Shown: positions 1-10,854, counted from the stretch's first letter. The stretch: DNA of 64,000 bases from Heligmosomoides polygyrus polygyrus (GCA_947396885.1 OX377201.1:9162934-9226933); one strand, 5' to 3'. The notes: a model not told the origin generated them from the sequence alone. Numbers and translations: made by a program.

Positions 1-690
1 TCATCCGTGTTTCAAAATTTTATTATCCGTTCATACCTGATGCGAGCGCCGTCCTGTTGACCCGCTGATCGCGCGCAACCGGGATTTGAACTACCCATCG
101 AATATTGACGCCCAGTTCTAGAACGTTGCCAAGCACATAAAAGGGCAGCTCAGAGCGCGGGAACATTCATTCTCCGTCTTCTACCATCTCCTGCCGTCCC
201 CTCCCGCACTCTGCCGCTTCCTACCGCCCTCCATCGGTCTCCAGCTGAATCCAGGAACTTGCAATTTAGTAGTGAAGAAAAGGAGGGGGGGGGGGGGTTG
301 CGACTTTACTGCTGATTACATAAGTGCGACTTCAAGGACAGACTCAGGTGCGATGTGGACCTCAGCAAACGCTGCCTGCTACCTTGCTACCTTGTTATCC
401 TAAAGCTCTTGTATGTAAGTGCCTCATTGCCCCCTTTTGGTTCTCGAAGTGTCTTGTTTCACATTTCACTCCTCCGTTAAACACATTCCTCTATTTCGGG
501 AACTATTATTGTTAACCCTTAGTTGTTCGCTTTGGTTTAATTACCCAAGTTTGAGGTTCTGGTTGTGCCGCTAATAGTTAGTGTTCGGGACGTCGGATTC
601 ATAAGACCCGCGTGGGGTGGAAGCGTTTTTACGACACTCCCGCAGTGCGTTTAAGCATTCTGGTAGGTTACGGTAGAAAGAAATACTCTA
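1..690. other. No gene recognised
   Basis: No exon, RNA gene or complete repeat could be recognised. A run of G lies near 287-297. A short stretch near 530-560 resembles 2975-3005, 14085-14100 and 28616-28640 (a motif around AACTTGGGTAA), so it is probably old repeat sequence. Confidence 0.5.
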
Positions 691-699
691 CAGTACAGT

Positions 700-903
700 A
701 AAGGATAATGGACGGATTAAATCAATCTTTTCTAGACTGCGCTAAGCATTTCACTTCTACGATATATCGTGGATTGTCATAATTTTCTCTTTGCCAGACA
801 TGTCTGATACCAATTCGCCGACCCCGTAGGGATGGAGTGCCTGGTTGACTCGGGCGGAAAACCCAAACCAAGAAGCCGGCGCCCTTTCCGACTGCGCTAC
901 CAC
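700..903 (-). repeat. tRNA-derived SINE copy, internally deleted
   Basis: This is a reverse-orientation copy of the window's dominant SINE. The 3' tail (AAGGATAA) is on the left and the A-box complement (CCGACTGCGCTACCAC) on the right. It is diverged and has lost part of its middle. Confidence 0.7.
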
Positions 904-1260
904 AAGCACAGTCCCAGTCTTACCATTAGTATACCAGAATTAATCTTTCCATTGGTACGCTCCACATAACTGTCATCTATGACAGATTAGAAGACCAGTT
1001 GGTGATCCAGTTGGTGTGGGGAGAGCAGGGGGTTCAACCTTCCTTTTTCGTTTTTGCTTTATGACTAGACCAGACGTTCAGCGGACCCTGCGACTGCGCG
1101 GGACTAAACGCTCAGGAGGTGAAGAAGAACAACCCCAATTTTCCTTCATTCTCCTTTAGGCCTTCTTACTTTTACCGGTTTTTAAGTAAAAAACCGGTTT
1201 TACTATATGCATTAGTCCGCGTGACGGACACATGACATTAGCTGATTATATATACGGTAG

Positions 1261-1376
1261 GACGCGTGGAGCGCAGTCGGAGGAGGCGCCGGCTGTCGCC
1301 TGCACCCGATACCAGGTTCCTGGTTCGGATTTCCCTCCCTGGCATAACCTTTTTTTCCTTTTTATCCTTTATATAT
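1261..1376 (+). repeat. tRNA-derived SINE copy, internally deleted
   Basis: The 5' head of the SINE is present (GCGCAGTCGGAGGAGGCG, then the B-box-like GGTTCGGATTTCC). It is followed directly by a TTTATCCTTTAT tail, so the central 200 bp are missing. Confidence 0.7.
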
Positions 1377-1689
1377 GGTAAGATATCGTACAGTGAAGCA
1401 GCAAGAGCAGCCGCCCAAGTGTGACTAAATCAATTGCTTACACAAAGCTTCGTCGTCTGTTGCAATCTAATGTTCAACTTCATCTGCGTAATCGAATGTA
1501 CATCGAAGAACCTGCAGGCGGACTCTCAAGGACCAGAAGGAAAAAACAAAGAAGGGCGGAACACATTTCACCGTTACCATCATATCAGGTTGGAAAAAAG
1601 TTTTTTCGTTTCTTTTCCAAAGATTTATTACTTCACAACTACGATTTCAAATCAATTGAGATAAACTCCATTTTGTTCCATCACACTTG

Positions 1690-2356
1690 TCCAAAGACTG
1701 GTTACTTTTCTAATTCCTCTCGCTTAAAGGACTGCAGTTCTGGAGTCGTACCATTGCTGAATCCAATTTTTGAGGTCTTCATCCTTTTCAAAATATTTCT
1801 CTCCAATTTCTTGCTTGAGAGCCTGGAAGAGATGGTGGTCGGTAGGGCGAAGTCAGGGCTATATGGTGGATGTGGCATTACCTCCCAGCCCAGCTCCTTT
1901 ATTGTTTCTCTTGTGAGTCTTGCAACATGTGGTTTTGCACTGAGAGTCTGAGAGCACATGTGGGACCCAAGCTCCAAATTTCCATGCAAAGCCAAGACCC
2001 TTCAGATGGATTCCCACTATCCTGTGAGACACTTCGAGCTTCTCTGCCAGTTGGCGTGTGGTCTGCCCACTATTGGTTCGAAGGAGATGGAGTAGTTCAG
2101 TGTCGTCCAGTTCTGTTGGGCTGCCTGACGTTGCCTTGTCCTCGAGTGAATAATCTCCCTTTAAAAGCTTTCCGAACCATTCGTAATAGGTGCGATGAGT
2201 GAGTAGTAGATCCGAAGCCATATACATGGTTAATTTGGTCGGCTGCCTGACATGCTGTAGATGCTTTAATGAATTCATGAAGAAAGCCGTGTCGAAAATG
2301 GCAATGGGGTAGATCTGGCATTGAGTCCGAAAGATTGGATAGATAACGAAGTACAA
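1690..2356 (-). pseudogene. Mariner-family transposase, internally deleted
   Basis: The minus-strand translation gives a paired helix-turn-helix N-terminal part (…TYYEWFGKLLKGDYSLEDK… and …QTTRQLAEKLEVSHRIVGIHL…, ending near WVPHVLSD). After a frame change it gives the C-terminal catalytic signature KPHVARLTRETIKELGWEV with HPPYSPDF. Mariner transposases are about 345 residues; here roughly 100 residues between the N-terminal domain and the second catalytic aspartate are missing, including the first catalytic aspartate. Terminal inverted repeats were not resolved. It is a dead deletion derivative. Confidence 0.85.
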
Positions 2357-2487
2357 GAAGGGTCTTGACCTGTGTCTTTGTCTATGTGAAGAGACTTTTC
2401 CAACCTAATATATGCTCTAAAGGCCGTTGTGCTACACAAGCAAATCTCTATGTGTCCTCACATGGAAGCACTATGCGAGGAGCATAC

Positions 2488-2849
2488 CAGGGCCCGGATT
2501 CATCAACGCGCACACCCATGGGTATGCTGGGTATAGGGGTAGACATACCCACGATGTGGACATACCCACGATTCATGATAAACCTTACCCGCCAAATCAT
2601 GGGTATATCGGTGGGTAGAGAAAAACCGCCGATCGTTGTGGGTACATCGGTATACCCGCGACTCATTCGCGCCTCATTGACAAAATGACGCTCCAGTGAG
2701 ATCATCTGTTTTCGCGAAAGGCCTAGCTGTACCTTACCCTTGATTCCTTTCATGAATACGATTCGTAGCCATTACCCATTGCTGGCAGTGGGTATGATTC
2801 CCTTACGGTATCTCTACCTATACCCATTGCTTGATGAATCCGGGCCCAG
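2488..2849. repeat. Palindromic MITE, GGATTCATCAA termini
   Basis: It begins CAGGGCCCGGATTCATCAA and ends with the reverse complement TTGATGAATCCGGGCCC. The interior is rich in GGGTATAC/GTATACCC-type repeats. Related ends occur at 16655, 40592, 42188, 49751, 54228 and 59704. Confidence 0.8.
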
Positions 2850-3044
2850 GTTCATAAACACCTGTGATTCTCGAAGCTTTCCTGTGTGAATGGATAAGAA
2901 TCCCCCCATATATAAAAGAGGAAGGGTTTTTTGTCCGATGTTAGCCACCCGCAATTCGTACACTGGCTAGCTAGCCGGTTTAATCACCCAAGTTTGTGGT
3001 GCGGTTGCCAGTTGTCCAAACGAAGACGCTTGACAGTTGTCCAC

Positions 3045-3190
3045 CAATATTGTTTACCATCGACTGCCATCGACTGCCTGACGTAACGTGATTTCGAAAG
3101 AGGTCTCTTCCTAACCACCACTGTTGTTTATCATCGACTACCCTCGACTGCCTGACGTAGGGTGATTTCGAAAGAGGTCTCTTCCCAAAA
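3045..3190 (+). repeat. Tandem repeat, period about 75 bp, two copies
   Basis: Two copies of a unit containing CATCGACTGCC and GATTTCGAAAGAGGTCTC lie at about 3050-3112 and 3125-3186, with a few substitutions between them. Confidence 0.75.
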
Positions 3191-3239
3191 CGTGTCTAGT
3201 GGTCATACCTCAGTGTTCCTTCCCAGCTCTCCTGTGTGG

Positions 3240-3700
3240 TGCAACACTCCACTATTTTTACCGCCATACTTTTACCACTACCCCACTACCAGGCTTGCTG
3301 CTACTACAGAAATGGAATCCTCTTCCAAGTTCAGTATGGCAACGGGTTGCTCCGTTCTGCATCTTTTTTGCCATTTTGCCTCACATAAACCGTTTTTTGT
3401 TTCAATTTACCTCTATGTTTGCCGCCATACCTTTACCCCTACCTCACTACCAGGGAGGCTACGACTCTATAATAAATTGAATCCTTTTCCACTGTGCAGT
3501 ATGACAACCGGCTGCTCTTTTTTTGCTCATTTTTACTATTGTTTTGCGTCGCATATGGCATTTCTTGCGTTTAATTTTCCTCTATGTCTACAGCCCTACC
3601 TTGACCATTATCCCACTCTGTTGACGAATCTGTCCTCATATACCGAATTTCTCTCCATTGTGCACGATGACGGCCGGTTACTCTTTTCTGCACTTTTCAA
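3240..3700 (+). repeat. Degenerate tandem repeat, period about 170-180 bp
   Basis: Nearly three diverged copies share CCGCCATAC-TTTACC, an AATTGAATCC/AATGGAATCC block, CAGTATGGCAACGG-type and TTTTTGC-type segments. It abuts the left edge of the 145-bp satellite. The long open frame across it is periodic low-complexity translation with no recognisable domain. Confidence 0.65.
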
Positions 3701-3701
3701 C

Positions 3702-6288
3702 GCTAGGGATGCTTCCTTACTCAGCGTCGGTTGCCGGCGAAGCCGGCAGCCGTCGCTGGGTAAGGAAGCATTCCTAGCGGGCTCGAGGTTGGGTTGGGTT
3801 ACTGACCCCACATGGCTCACCACACACGATGCCGGCGAAGCCGGCTAGCCTAGCGTGGCCCGCCCGGCCAGAGTCGGGTGCGGGCGAAGCCCGCAACCGA
3901 CGCTGGGTTGTGGGGACCCTAGCGGGCTCGAGGTTGGGTTGGGTTACTGACCCCACATGGCTCACCACACACGATGCCGGCGAAGCCGGCTAGCCTAGCG
4001 TGGCCCGCCCGGCCAGAGTCGGGTGCGGGCGAAGCCCGCAACCGACGCTGGGTTGTGGGGACCCTAGCGGGCTCGAGGTTGGGTTGGGTTACTGACCCCA
4101 CATGGCTCACCACACACGATGCCGGCGAAGCCGGCTAGCCTAGCGTGGCCCGCCCGGCCAGAGTCGGGTGCGGGCGAAGCCCGCAACCGACGCTGGGTTG
4201 TGGGGACCCTAGCGGGCTCGAGGTTGGGTTGGGTTACTGACCCCACATGGCTCACCACACACGATGCCGGCGAAGCCGGCTAGCCTAGCGTGGCCCGCCC
4301 GGCCAGAGTCGGGTGCGGGCGAAGCCCGCAACCGACGCTGGGTTGTGGGGACCCTAGCGGGCTCGAGGTTGGGTTGGGTTACTGACCCCACATGGCTCAC
4401 CACACACGATGCCGGCGAAGCCGGCTAGCCTAGCGTGGCCCGCCCGGCCAGAGCCGGGTGCGGGCGAAGCCCGCAACCGACGCTGGGTTGTGGGGACCCT
4501 AGCGGGCTCGAGGTTGGGTTGGGTTACTGACCCCACATGGCTCACCACACACGATGCCGGCGAAGCCGGCTAGCCTAGCGTGGCCCGCCCGGCCAGAGTC
4601 GGGTGCGGGCGAAGCCCGCAACCGACGCTGGGTTGTGGGGACCCTAGCGGGCTCGAGGTTGGGTTGGGTTACTGACCCCACATGGCTCACCACACACGAT
4701 GCCGGCGAAGCCGGCTAGCCTAGCGTGGCCCGCCCGGCCAGAGCCGGGTGCGGGCGAAGCCCGCAACCGACGCTGGGTTGTGGGGACCCTAGCGGGCTCG
4801 AGGTTGGGTTGGGTTACTGACCCCACATGGCTCACCACACACGATGCCGGCGAAGCCGGCTAGCCTAGCGTGGCCCGCCCGGCCAGAGTCGGGTGCGGGC
4901 GAAGCCCGCAACCGACGCTGGGTTGTGGGGACCCTAGCGGGCTCGAGGTTGGGTTGGGTTACTGACCCCACATGGCTCACCACACACGATGCCGGCGAAG
5001 CCGGCTAGCCTAGCGTGGCCCGCCCGGCCAGAGTCGGGTGCGGGCGAAGCCCGCAACCGACGCTGGGTTGTGGGGACCCTAGCGGGCTCGAGGTTGGGTT
5101 GGGTTACTGACCCCACATGGCTCACCACACACGATGCCGGCGAAGCCGGCTAGCCTAGCGTGGCCCGCCCGGCCAGAGCCGGGTGCGGGCGAAGCCCGCA
5201 ACCGACGCTGGGTTGTGGGGACCCTAGCGGGCTCGAGGTTGGGTTGGGTTACTGACCCCACATGGCTCACCACACACGATGCCGGCGAAGCCGGCTAGCC
5301 TAGCGTGGCCCGCCCGGCCAGAGTCGGGTGCGGGCGAAGCCCGCAACCGACGCTGGGTTGTGGGGACCCTAGCGGGCTCGAGGTTGGGTTGGGTTACTGA
5401 CCCCACATGGCTCACCACACACGATGCCGGCGAAGCCGGCTAGCCTAGCGTGGCCCGCCCGGCCAGAGTCGGGTGCGGGCGAAGCCCGCAACCGACGCTG
5501 GGTTGTGGGGACCCTAGCGGGCTCGAGGTTGGGTTGGGTTACTGACCCCACATGGCTCACCACACACGATGCCGGCGAAGCCGGCTAGCCTAGCGTGGCC
5601 CGCCCGGCCAGAGCCGGGTGCGGGCGAAGCCCGCAACCGACGCTGGGTTGTGGGGACCCTAGCGGGCTCGAGGTTGGGTTGGGTTACTGACCCCACATGG
5701 CTCACCACACACGATGCCGGCGAAGCCGGCTAGCCTAGCGTGGCCCGCCCGGCCAGAGTCGGGTGCGGGCGAAGCCCGCAACCGACGCTGGGTTGTGGGG
5801 ACCCTAGCGGGCTCGAGGTTGGGTTGGGTTACTGACCCCACATGGCTCACCACACACGATGCCGGCGAAGCCGGCTAGCCTAGCGTGGCCCGCCCGGCCA
5901 GAGCCGGGTGCGGGCGAAGCCCGCAACCGACGCTGGGTTGTGGGGACCCTAGCGGGCTCGAGGTTGGGTTGGGTTACTGACCCCACATGGCTCACCACAC
6001 ACGATGCCGGCGAAGCCGGCTAGCCTAGCGTGGCCCGCCCGGCCAGAGTCGGGTGCGGGCGAAGCCCGCAACCGACGCTGGGTTGTGGGGACCCTAGCGG
6101 GCTCGAGGTTGGGTTGGGTTACTGACCCCACATGGCTCACCACACACGATGCCGGCGAAGCCGGCTAGCCTAGCGTGGCCCGCCCGGCCAGAGTCGGGTG
6201 CGGGCGAAGCCCGCAACCGACGCTGGGTTGTGGGGACCCTAGCGGGCTCGAGGTTGGGTTGGGTTACTGACCCCACATGGCTCACCAC
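3702..6288 (+). repeat. 145-bp satellite array, left block
   Basis: About 17 head-to-tail monomers of exactly 145 bp, almost identical to each other. Each monomer has two perfect hairpins with a GAA loop (GCCGGC-GAA-GCCGGC and GCGGGC-GAA-GCCCGC) and a telomere-like GGTTGGGTTGGGTTACTG segment. The main variable site is GAGTCGG versus GAGCCGG. The first monomer (3702-3780) is diverged, as expected at an array edge. The array stops at 6288, where a transposon is inserted, and resumes at 8945. Confidence 0.97.
6281..6288 (+). repeat. Target-site duplication, left copy (8 bp)
   Basis: CTCACCAC, identical to 8945-8952. Removing the element and one copy restores an uninterrupted satellite monomer. 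Confidence 0.92.
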
Positions 6289-6344
6289 TAGACATTGGAT
6301 CCGACACCGATTTTCCGGATAATCGGATGATTCGGATAGGCCAT

Positions 6345-6470
6345 TTTTTCAAACCCCGGATCTTCGGATGATTCAGATGAGGGCAATTTCGAAAACCCCG
6401 GATCTTCGGATGATTCAGATGAGGGCAGTTTTAGAAACCCCGGATCTTCGGATGATTCAGATAACGCCAT
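6345..6470 (+). repeat. Subterminal repeats of the hAT-like element, left
   Basis: Three direct copies of a unit of about 40 bp starting CCCCGGATCTTCGGATGA and ending in GGGCAATTT-like sequence. Such repeats usually bind the transposase. Confidence 0.85.
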
Positions 6471-7139
6471 TTTCAGTCGAGCCGGATTTCGGATATCCGA
6501 TTCGGATGCAACCGGATAAGTGATATAATAGGGGCACGCAACCTCTTAAAAACGGAACACATCAGTAACTCCGCGTTTATTTCCTTGACCAATTGAAGTC
6601 ACTAGCGCGCAAAGCAGCTTGGAGCGCCTCATCTTGAATTAAATGTCTATATGCCCTGGTAGCAAGGCACATGAATGCCCAGTTACATTATATCTGGCCT
6701 AGCTTAGTTCACCAATGGAAATGGAACACACCAGCGCTACGTAAAAGATGTCGTATTTGGTTGCCTTACGAGGGGAGCCCTCCGCAGAGCTATTTTGCGC
6801 TTCCAGAACAAACAAAAAACAGCTTTAAGAACCCAGAGAGCCAATACCAACTCAATAGTGAGTTGGTAATGTCTTGTAAAGGACAATAATGAAACGATTC
6901 CGAAACGCCCCGCAAGACATTTCTCTGAAAAGGGAAGGGTCTGAAGCGTATGTCTGAACGGAGAGCGAGTCATCCCACCATATATAGGAATAATCGCCAC
7001 TCCTCAATTAGTATAAAAATGTGTTTCTTTTTTGCCAAATCGATAAGCCCGAGGAGTAGAGGATCCTTGAAGTTACAGTGGAATCGGCGCCTCACGAGTT
7101 CGGGAGTCTTGTACGCCCGCAATGTCGCCGGCGGGAAGC

Positions 7140-7203
7140 GGCTCGTAGCGCAGTGGATAGCGACGTTGCTCCATGAGAGGGAGGTAGAGGGTTCGACTTT
7201 TCT
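7140..7203 (+). repeat. tRNA-like sequence in the left arm of the hAT-like element
   Basis: CTCGTAGCGCAGTGGATAGC matches a pol III A box, followed by CTCCATGAG (anticodon-like CAT) and GGGTTCGAC as a B box. The acceptor and T stems do not pair well. It is repeated in inverted orientation at 8325-8400, so it is repeat sequence and not a working tRNA. Confidence 0.6.
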
Positions 7204-7405
7204 GCGCTGCTGCATCTTTGCATTTCAACTTATTGTTTGATTTGAGGTATTCTGACATCTGCACCATTTTAGATGTTTGCTGTGCAGTGTTTCCAGATGT
7301 ATGCCGTGAGAGCAGCTTTGTTGCCACTTGTTCATTACTGACCGGTTTTTTAACCAAAACTCAATTGGAAAGCTGTTTAACATAACGATGTATGAACGTT
7401 TGACA

Positions 7406-7621
7406 TCAGTGATACACAGACACAAAGTTCCTGGAACATAAGCACTGGTCACAATACGAGCAGCGCATAAAGGCTGCTGGCTCCTCACAGTTTGCTTCCA
7501 TATATGGACAAATGAGATCGGCTCCATAGGCGAAATCCAATTGAAGACATTCCCTTTCCTCTGAAACAAGAGTTCCAGCCGAAAACGTTATCATGTGCCC
7601 ACTGCTTGCCAGCCTTTCCAC
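7406..7621 (-). pseudogene. Cysteine-rich coding fragment inside the hAT-like element
   Basis: An open minus-strand stretch contains a zinc-finger-like segment (CPYMEANCEEP, then RCSYCDQCLC). A diverged inverted copy lies at about 7990-8120 on the plus strand, where the same motif is frameshifted. The family was not recognised. It may be a captured host-gene piece or a remnant of an element protein. Confidence 0.4.
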
Positions 7622-8324
7622 GTCTATCAGTTCATTTTGCGGATCCCAACCTTCTCCTGGTTTTCCACCACTTTCAGCCTTTCGTCTTCGTTAACTTTAA
7701 GTTGACGTGCTTCGAAGTCCTTGGGTATGCTAGCCATCCGTTCGGTCAGGTTGGTGTCATTCCCATGAAGGCTGCTTATCTAAAGGTGGACTACACTTCA
7801 GCATGAGCAAGTGGATCACCACTCGAGCATCGGCGACTTTGTTGGTGTTAGGTTTTAGAGAACCTCCAGCACACCTCTGATTTCCAGATGACAGGCAAAG
7901 ATGAGAGAACGAGTGTATTGATGCCGTTTAGGTCAATTTCCGGGATCCACAGACTTTTACGTTTTAACCACATGTGACGTCACATCATGGTCTCCTTTGA
8001 AAATCCGAGCAGGATGTTTTACCCGAGGTCATTGGCCGATGTATGGCAACAGACTGAGGGGAGCCTGCAACATTTATACCCTGCCCATTGTGTCCAGTGC
8101 TGCTTTATGCACGTTGTACCTGTGTATCACTGGTGTTGAATATTTATGCATCACCCTGTTGAGTACCACAGCATGCAGCTGGAAAGTGAGCAGAAAACAT
8201 CTGAAAATGGTATAGACGTCAGAATCCCTCAAATCTCAACCAATCATTTAAAAATCATTTAAAATTCAACTAAAATTAATAATAAAAACAATCAATTAAA
8301 ATCAATTAAAAAGCAGGAATGCAG

Positions 8325-8400
8325 CGCATGAGGATCGAACCTCCGACCTTCCTCCCATGAAGCATCCTCACTACCCATTGCGCTCCGAGCTGCTTGCCGG
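8325..8400 (-). repeat. tRNA-like sequence in the right arm of the hAT-like element
   Basis: On the minus strand, GCTCGGAGCGCAATGGGTAG is A-box-like, TTCATGGGA carries an anticodon-like CAT, and GGAGGTTCGATCC is a good B box. It is the inverted partner of 7140-7203. Confidence 0.6.
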
Positions 8401-8739
8401 CAGAGGCATCGCGGTCGTACAAGAACCCAAATTCGTTATGCGCCATTCAATTGTGACTTCAAGAACCCCCACTCCTTGGGTTTCACGACTTAGCAAAAAT
8501 GAAACACATTTTATGCTAATTGAGGGGTGGCGATTATTCCTATTTAATAGGATGACTCCCTCTCCCCGTTCAGATATACGCTATCAGACCCTTCCCTAGT
8601 GAGAGAATTCCCGCCAAATGATTGTAAATCTGCCCGAAAAAGTCAGGTTATCAATGGCGCAGAGTTTGCCAGCAAGGCGCGCTAACCTCCTATTATCCGA
8701 TTTTTATCCGATTTTATCCGAATCATTGCGTTTTTCAAA

Positions 8740-8860
8740 ACCCCGGATCTTCGGATGATTCAGATGAGAGCAATTTTGAAAACTCCGGATCTTCGGATGA
8801 TTCAGATAAGGGCAATTTTAGAAACCCCGGATCTTCGGATGATTCAGATGAGGGCAATTT
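8740..8860 (+). repeat. Subterminal repeats of the hAT-like element, right
   Basis: Three copies of the same unit as at 6345-6470, in the same plus-strand orientation. Confidence 0.85.
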
Positions 8861-8944
8861 TCGACCGAGCCGGATTTCGGATAATCCGAAACCGGATAAA
8901 TCCGGCCGGATATCCGAAAATGCATGATTCGGATCCCATGTCTA

Positions 8945-9904
8945 CTCACCACACACGATGCCGGCGAAGCCGGCTAGCCTAGCGTGGCCCGCCCGGCCAG
9001 AGCCGGGTGCGGGCGAAGCCCGCAACCGACGCTGGGTTGTGGGGACCCTAGCGGGCTCGAGGTTGGGTTGGGTTACTGACCCCACATGGCTCACCACACA
9101 CGATGCCGGCGAAGCCGGCTAGCCTAGCGTGGCCCGCCCGGCCAGAGTCGGGTGCGGGCGAAGCCCGCAACCGACGCTGGGTTGTGGGGACCCTAGCGGG
9201 CTCGAGGTTGGGTTGGGTTACTGACCCCACATGGCTCACCACACACGATGCCGGCGAAGCCGGCTAGCCTAGCGTGGCCCGCCCGGCCAGAGTCGGGTGC
9301 GGGCGAAGCCCGCAACCGACGCTGGGTTGTGGGGACCCTAGCGGGCTCGAGGTTGGGTTGGGTTACTGACCCCACATGGCTCACCACACACGATGCCGGC
9401 GAAGCCGGCTAGCCTAGCGTGGCCCGCCCGGCCAGAGCCGGGTGCGGGCGAAGCCCGCAACCGACGCTGGGTTGTGGGGACCCTAGCGGGCTCGAGGTTG
9501 GGTTGGGTTACTGACCCCACATGGCTCACCACACACGATGCCGGCGAAGCCGGCTAGCCTAGCGTGGCCCGCCCGGCCAGAGTCGGGTGCGGGCGAAGCC
9601 CGCAACCGACGCTGGGTTGTGGGGACCCTAGCGGGCTCGAGGTTGGGTTGGGTTACTGACCCCACATGGCTCACCACACACGATGCCGGCGAAGCCGGCT
9701 AGCCTAGCGTGGCCCGCCCGGCCAGAGCCGGGTGCGGGCGAAGCCCGCAACCGACGCTGGGTTGTGGGGACCCTAGCGGGCTCGAGGTTGGGTTGGGTTA
9801 CTGACCCCACATGGCTCACCACACACGATGCCGGCGAAGCCGGCTAGCCTAGCGTGGCCCGCCCGGCCAGAGTCGGGTGCGGGCGAAGCCCGCAACCGAC
9901 GCTG
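8945..9904 (+). repeat. 145-bp satellite array, right block
   Basis: About 6.6 monomers continue the left block in perfect register once the 2656-bp insertion and one 8-bp duplication are removed. GAGCCGG variants sit at 9000, 9435 and 9725. The block ends at GACGCTGG directly against a SINE tail. Confidence 0.97.
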
Positions 9905-9905
9905 G

Positions 9906-10180
9906 TAAGAGATAAAGGACAAGGCGTTACTCATTCCCTTTTGGGATGCGCCACGCATTCTACTTCTACGAAATATCGTGGAAGGAATTTGAATGCGTAT
10001 TTGGCTATGCAATGACTTGCGGTGCCAACTGATGAACAACGCAGCACTTTACCCTTCCCAAAGGAGTCTGGTACCCCTTCACCGACTCCGGAGGGCCTGG
10101 GCGGGAAATCCGTACCAGGAACCTGGTATCGGCAGCACGCGCCAACCAGCACCTTCTCCGACTGCGCTACACCCATGCGT
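9906..10180 (-). repeat. tRNA-derived SINE copy
   Basis: A nearly full-length reverse copy abutting the satellite: GATAAAGGAC tail at the left, GACTGCGCTACAC head at the right. Confidence 0.85.
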
Positions 10181-10680
10181 GAATGGGACCCTGTAGGCCT
10201 ACTCATTGCACCAAATCCATGCGGAGGTGACTACTTTAGCTCCCACGCGTCAAAAATTGGCCCTAGGTTGGATGTGCGGCATGACTTTCAGGGTGAGTTG
10301 ACCTTAGAGCTATAAACAACTTATTTGCACTTGGTGGCAATCGTCAGAGTTGGAATACACTTATGCGAAAATCCAGGTAAATGGAATGCATGGCGCAACC
10401 TTGAGAGATTGATGGAGATGGAACATCTGCAATGGAAGCTTTGGCGCTTTTAAAGAAAATTTCGGCAGAGTTGCAGGTGTAGGACTAACTTCTATGTCTT
10501 CTATGATGAAATAACAAACAAGTTAATAAAAGCATATATGACAACGGATGCTTCAGAAGATTGTAGGTCCTCTAATGGTATTGGCTCATTCTGTATAGAT
10601 TCGAGTCATTTTTCACAAACCTCGAGGGGCTGTTACTAAGGTTATAAGCTGTTGCAACGATGTGTTGTTGCGATCATAAT
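10181..10680. other. No gene recognised
   Basis: The missing last exon of the ELAPOR-like gene was sought here on the minus strand. One acceptor-like site near 10447 opens only a short frame without resemblance to the expected tail. No other structure was seen. Confidence 0.4.
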
Positions 10681-10687
10681 CCTTGCG

Positions 10688-10760
10688 CCAGGCGGGACTT
10701 GAACCCACGTAATCTGCTTACCTGACAGGATCCTACGCATTTACACCACCGGCGCTGTTT
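10688..10760 (-). repeat. tRNA-like repeat copy
   Basis: On the minus strand the sequence runs GCGCCGGTGGTGTAAATGCG (A-box-like), then GGGTTCAAGTCCCGCC (B box and T arm) and TGGCGCA. A second copy lies in the opposite direction at 10855-10926, so the two form an inverted pair. Confidence 0.75.
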
Positions 10761-10854
10761 GATCGAACGGAACATCCACACCTCGAGGGACCATCAGCGG
10801 TCAAAGGAGTATCGCAATGAGTCCCTCAAGTTATGGATGTTGTGTTCAATCCTA

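Larger units (their letters stand above)
6289..8944. mobile_element. hAT-like foldback DNA transposon inserted in the satellite
   Basis: A 2656-bp element flanked by the perfect 8-bp duplication CTCACCAC, with terminal inverted repeats TAGACATTGGATCCGA (left) and, on the complement, TAGACATGGGATCCGA (right). Three subterminal repeats (CCCCGGATCTTCGGATGA) lie near each end, at about 6350-6470 and 8740-8860, in the same orientation at both ends. An 8-bp duplication and subterminal repeats are typical of hAT elements. Inside, about 6960-7310 and 8140-8590 form a long diverged inverted repeat. It includes a tRNA-like block in each arm and a duplicated, decayed, cysteine-rich coding fragment nearer the centre. 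No transposase was recognised, so it is probably non-autonomous. Confidence 0.88.

Noticed and set aside
1421..1951. 176-codon plus-strand frame
   Set aside because: Its 3' half is antisense to the decayed mariner transposase and the rest has no recognisable feature.
3774..6288. Repeated 64-codon open frames on the minus strand across the satellite, also at 9048-9822
   Set aside because: The monomer is 145 bp, not a multiple of three, so the same frame simply reappears in each unit and stops. It is a by-product of the repeat, not a gene family.
3702..9904. Could the regular array be a CRISPR locus?
   Set aside because: There are no unique spacers: whole 145-bp units are tandemly identical, and the genome is eukaryotic.
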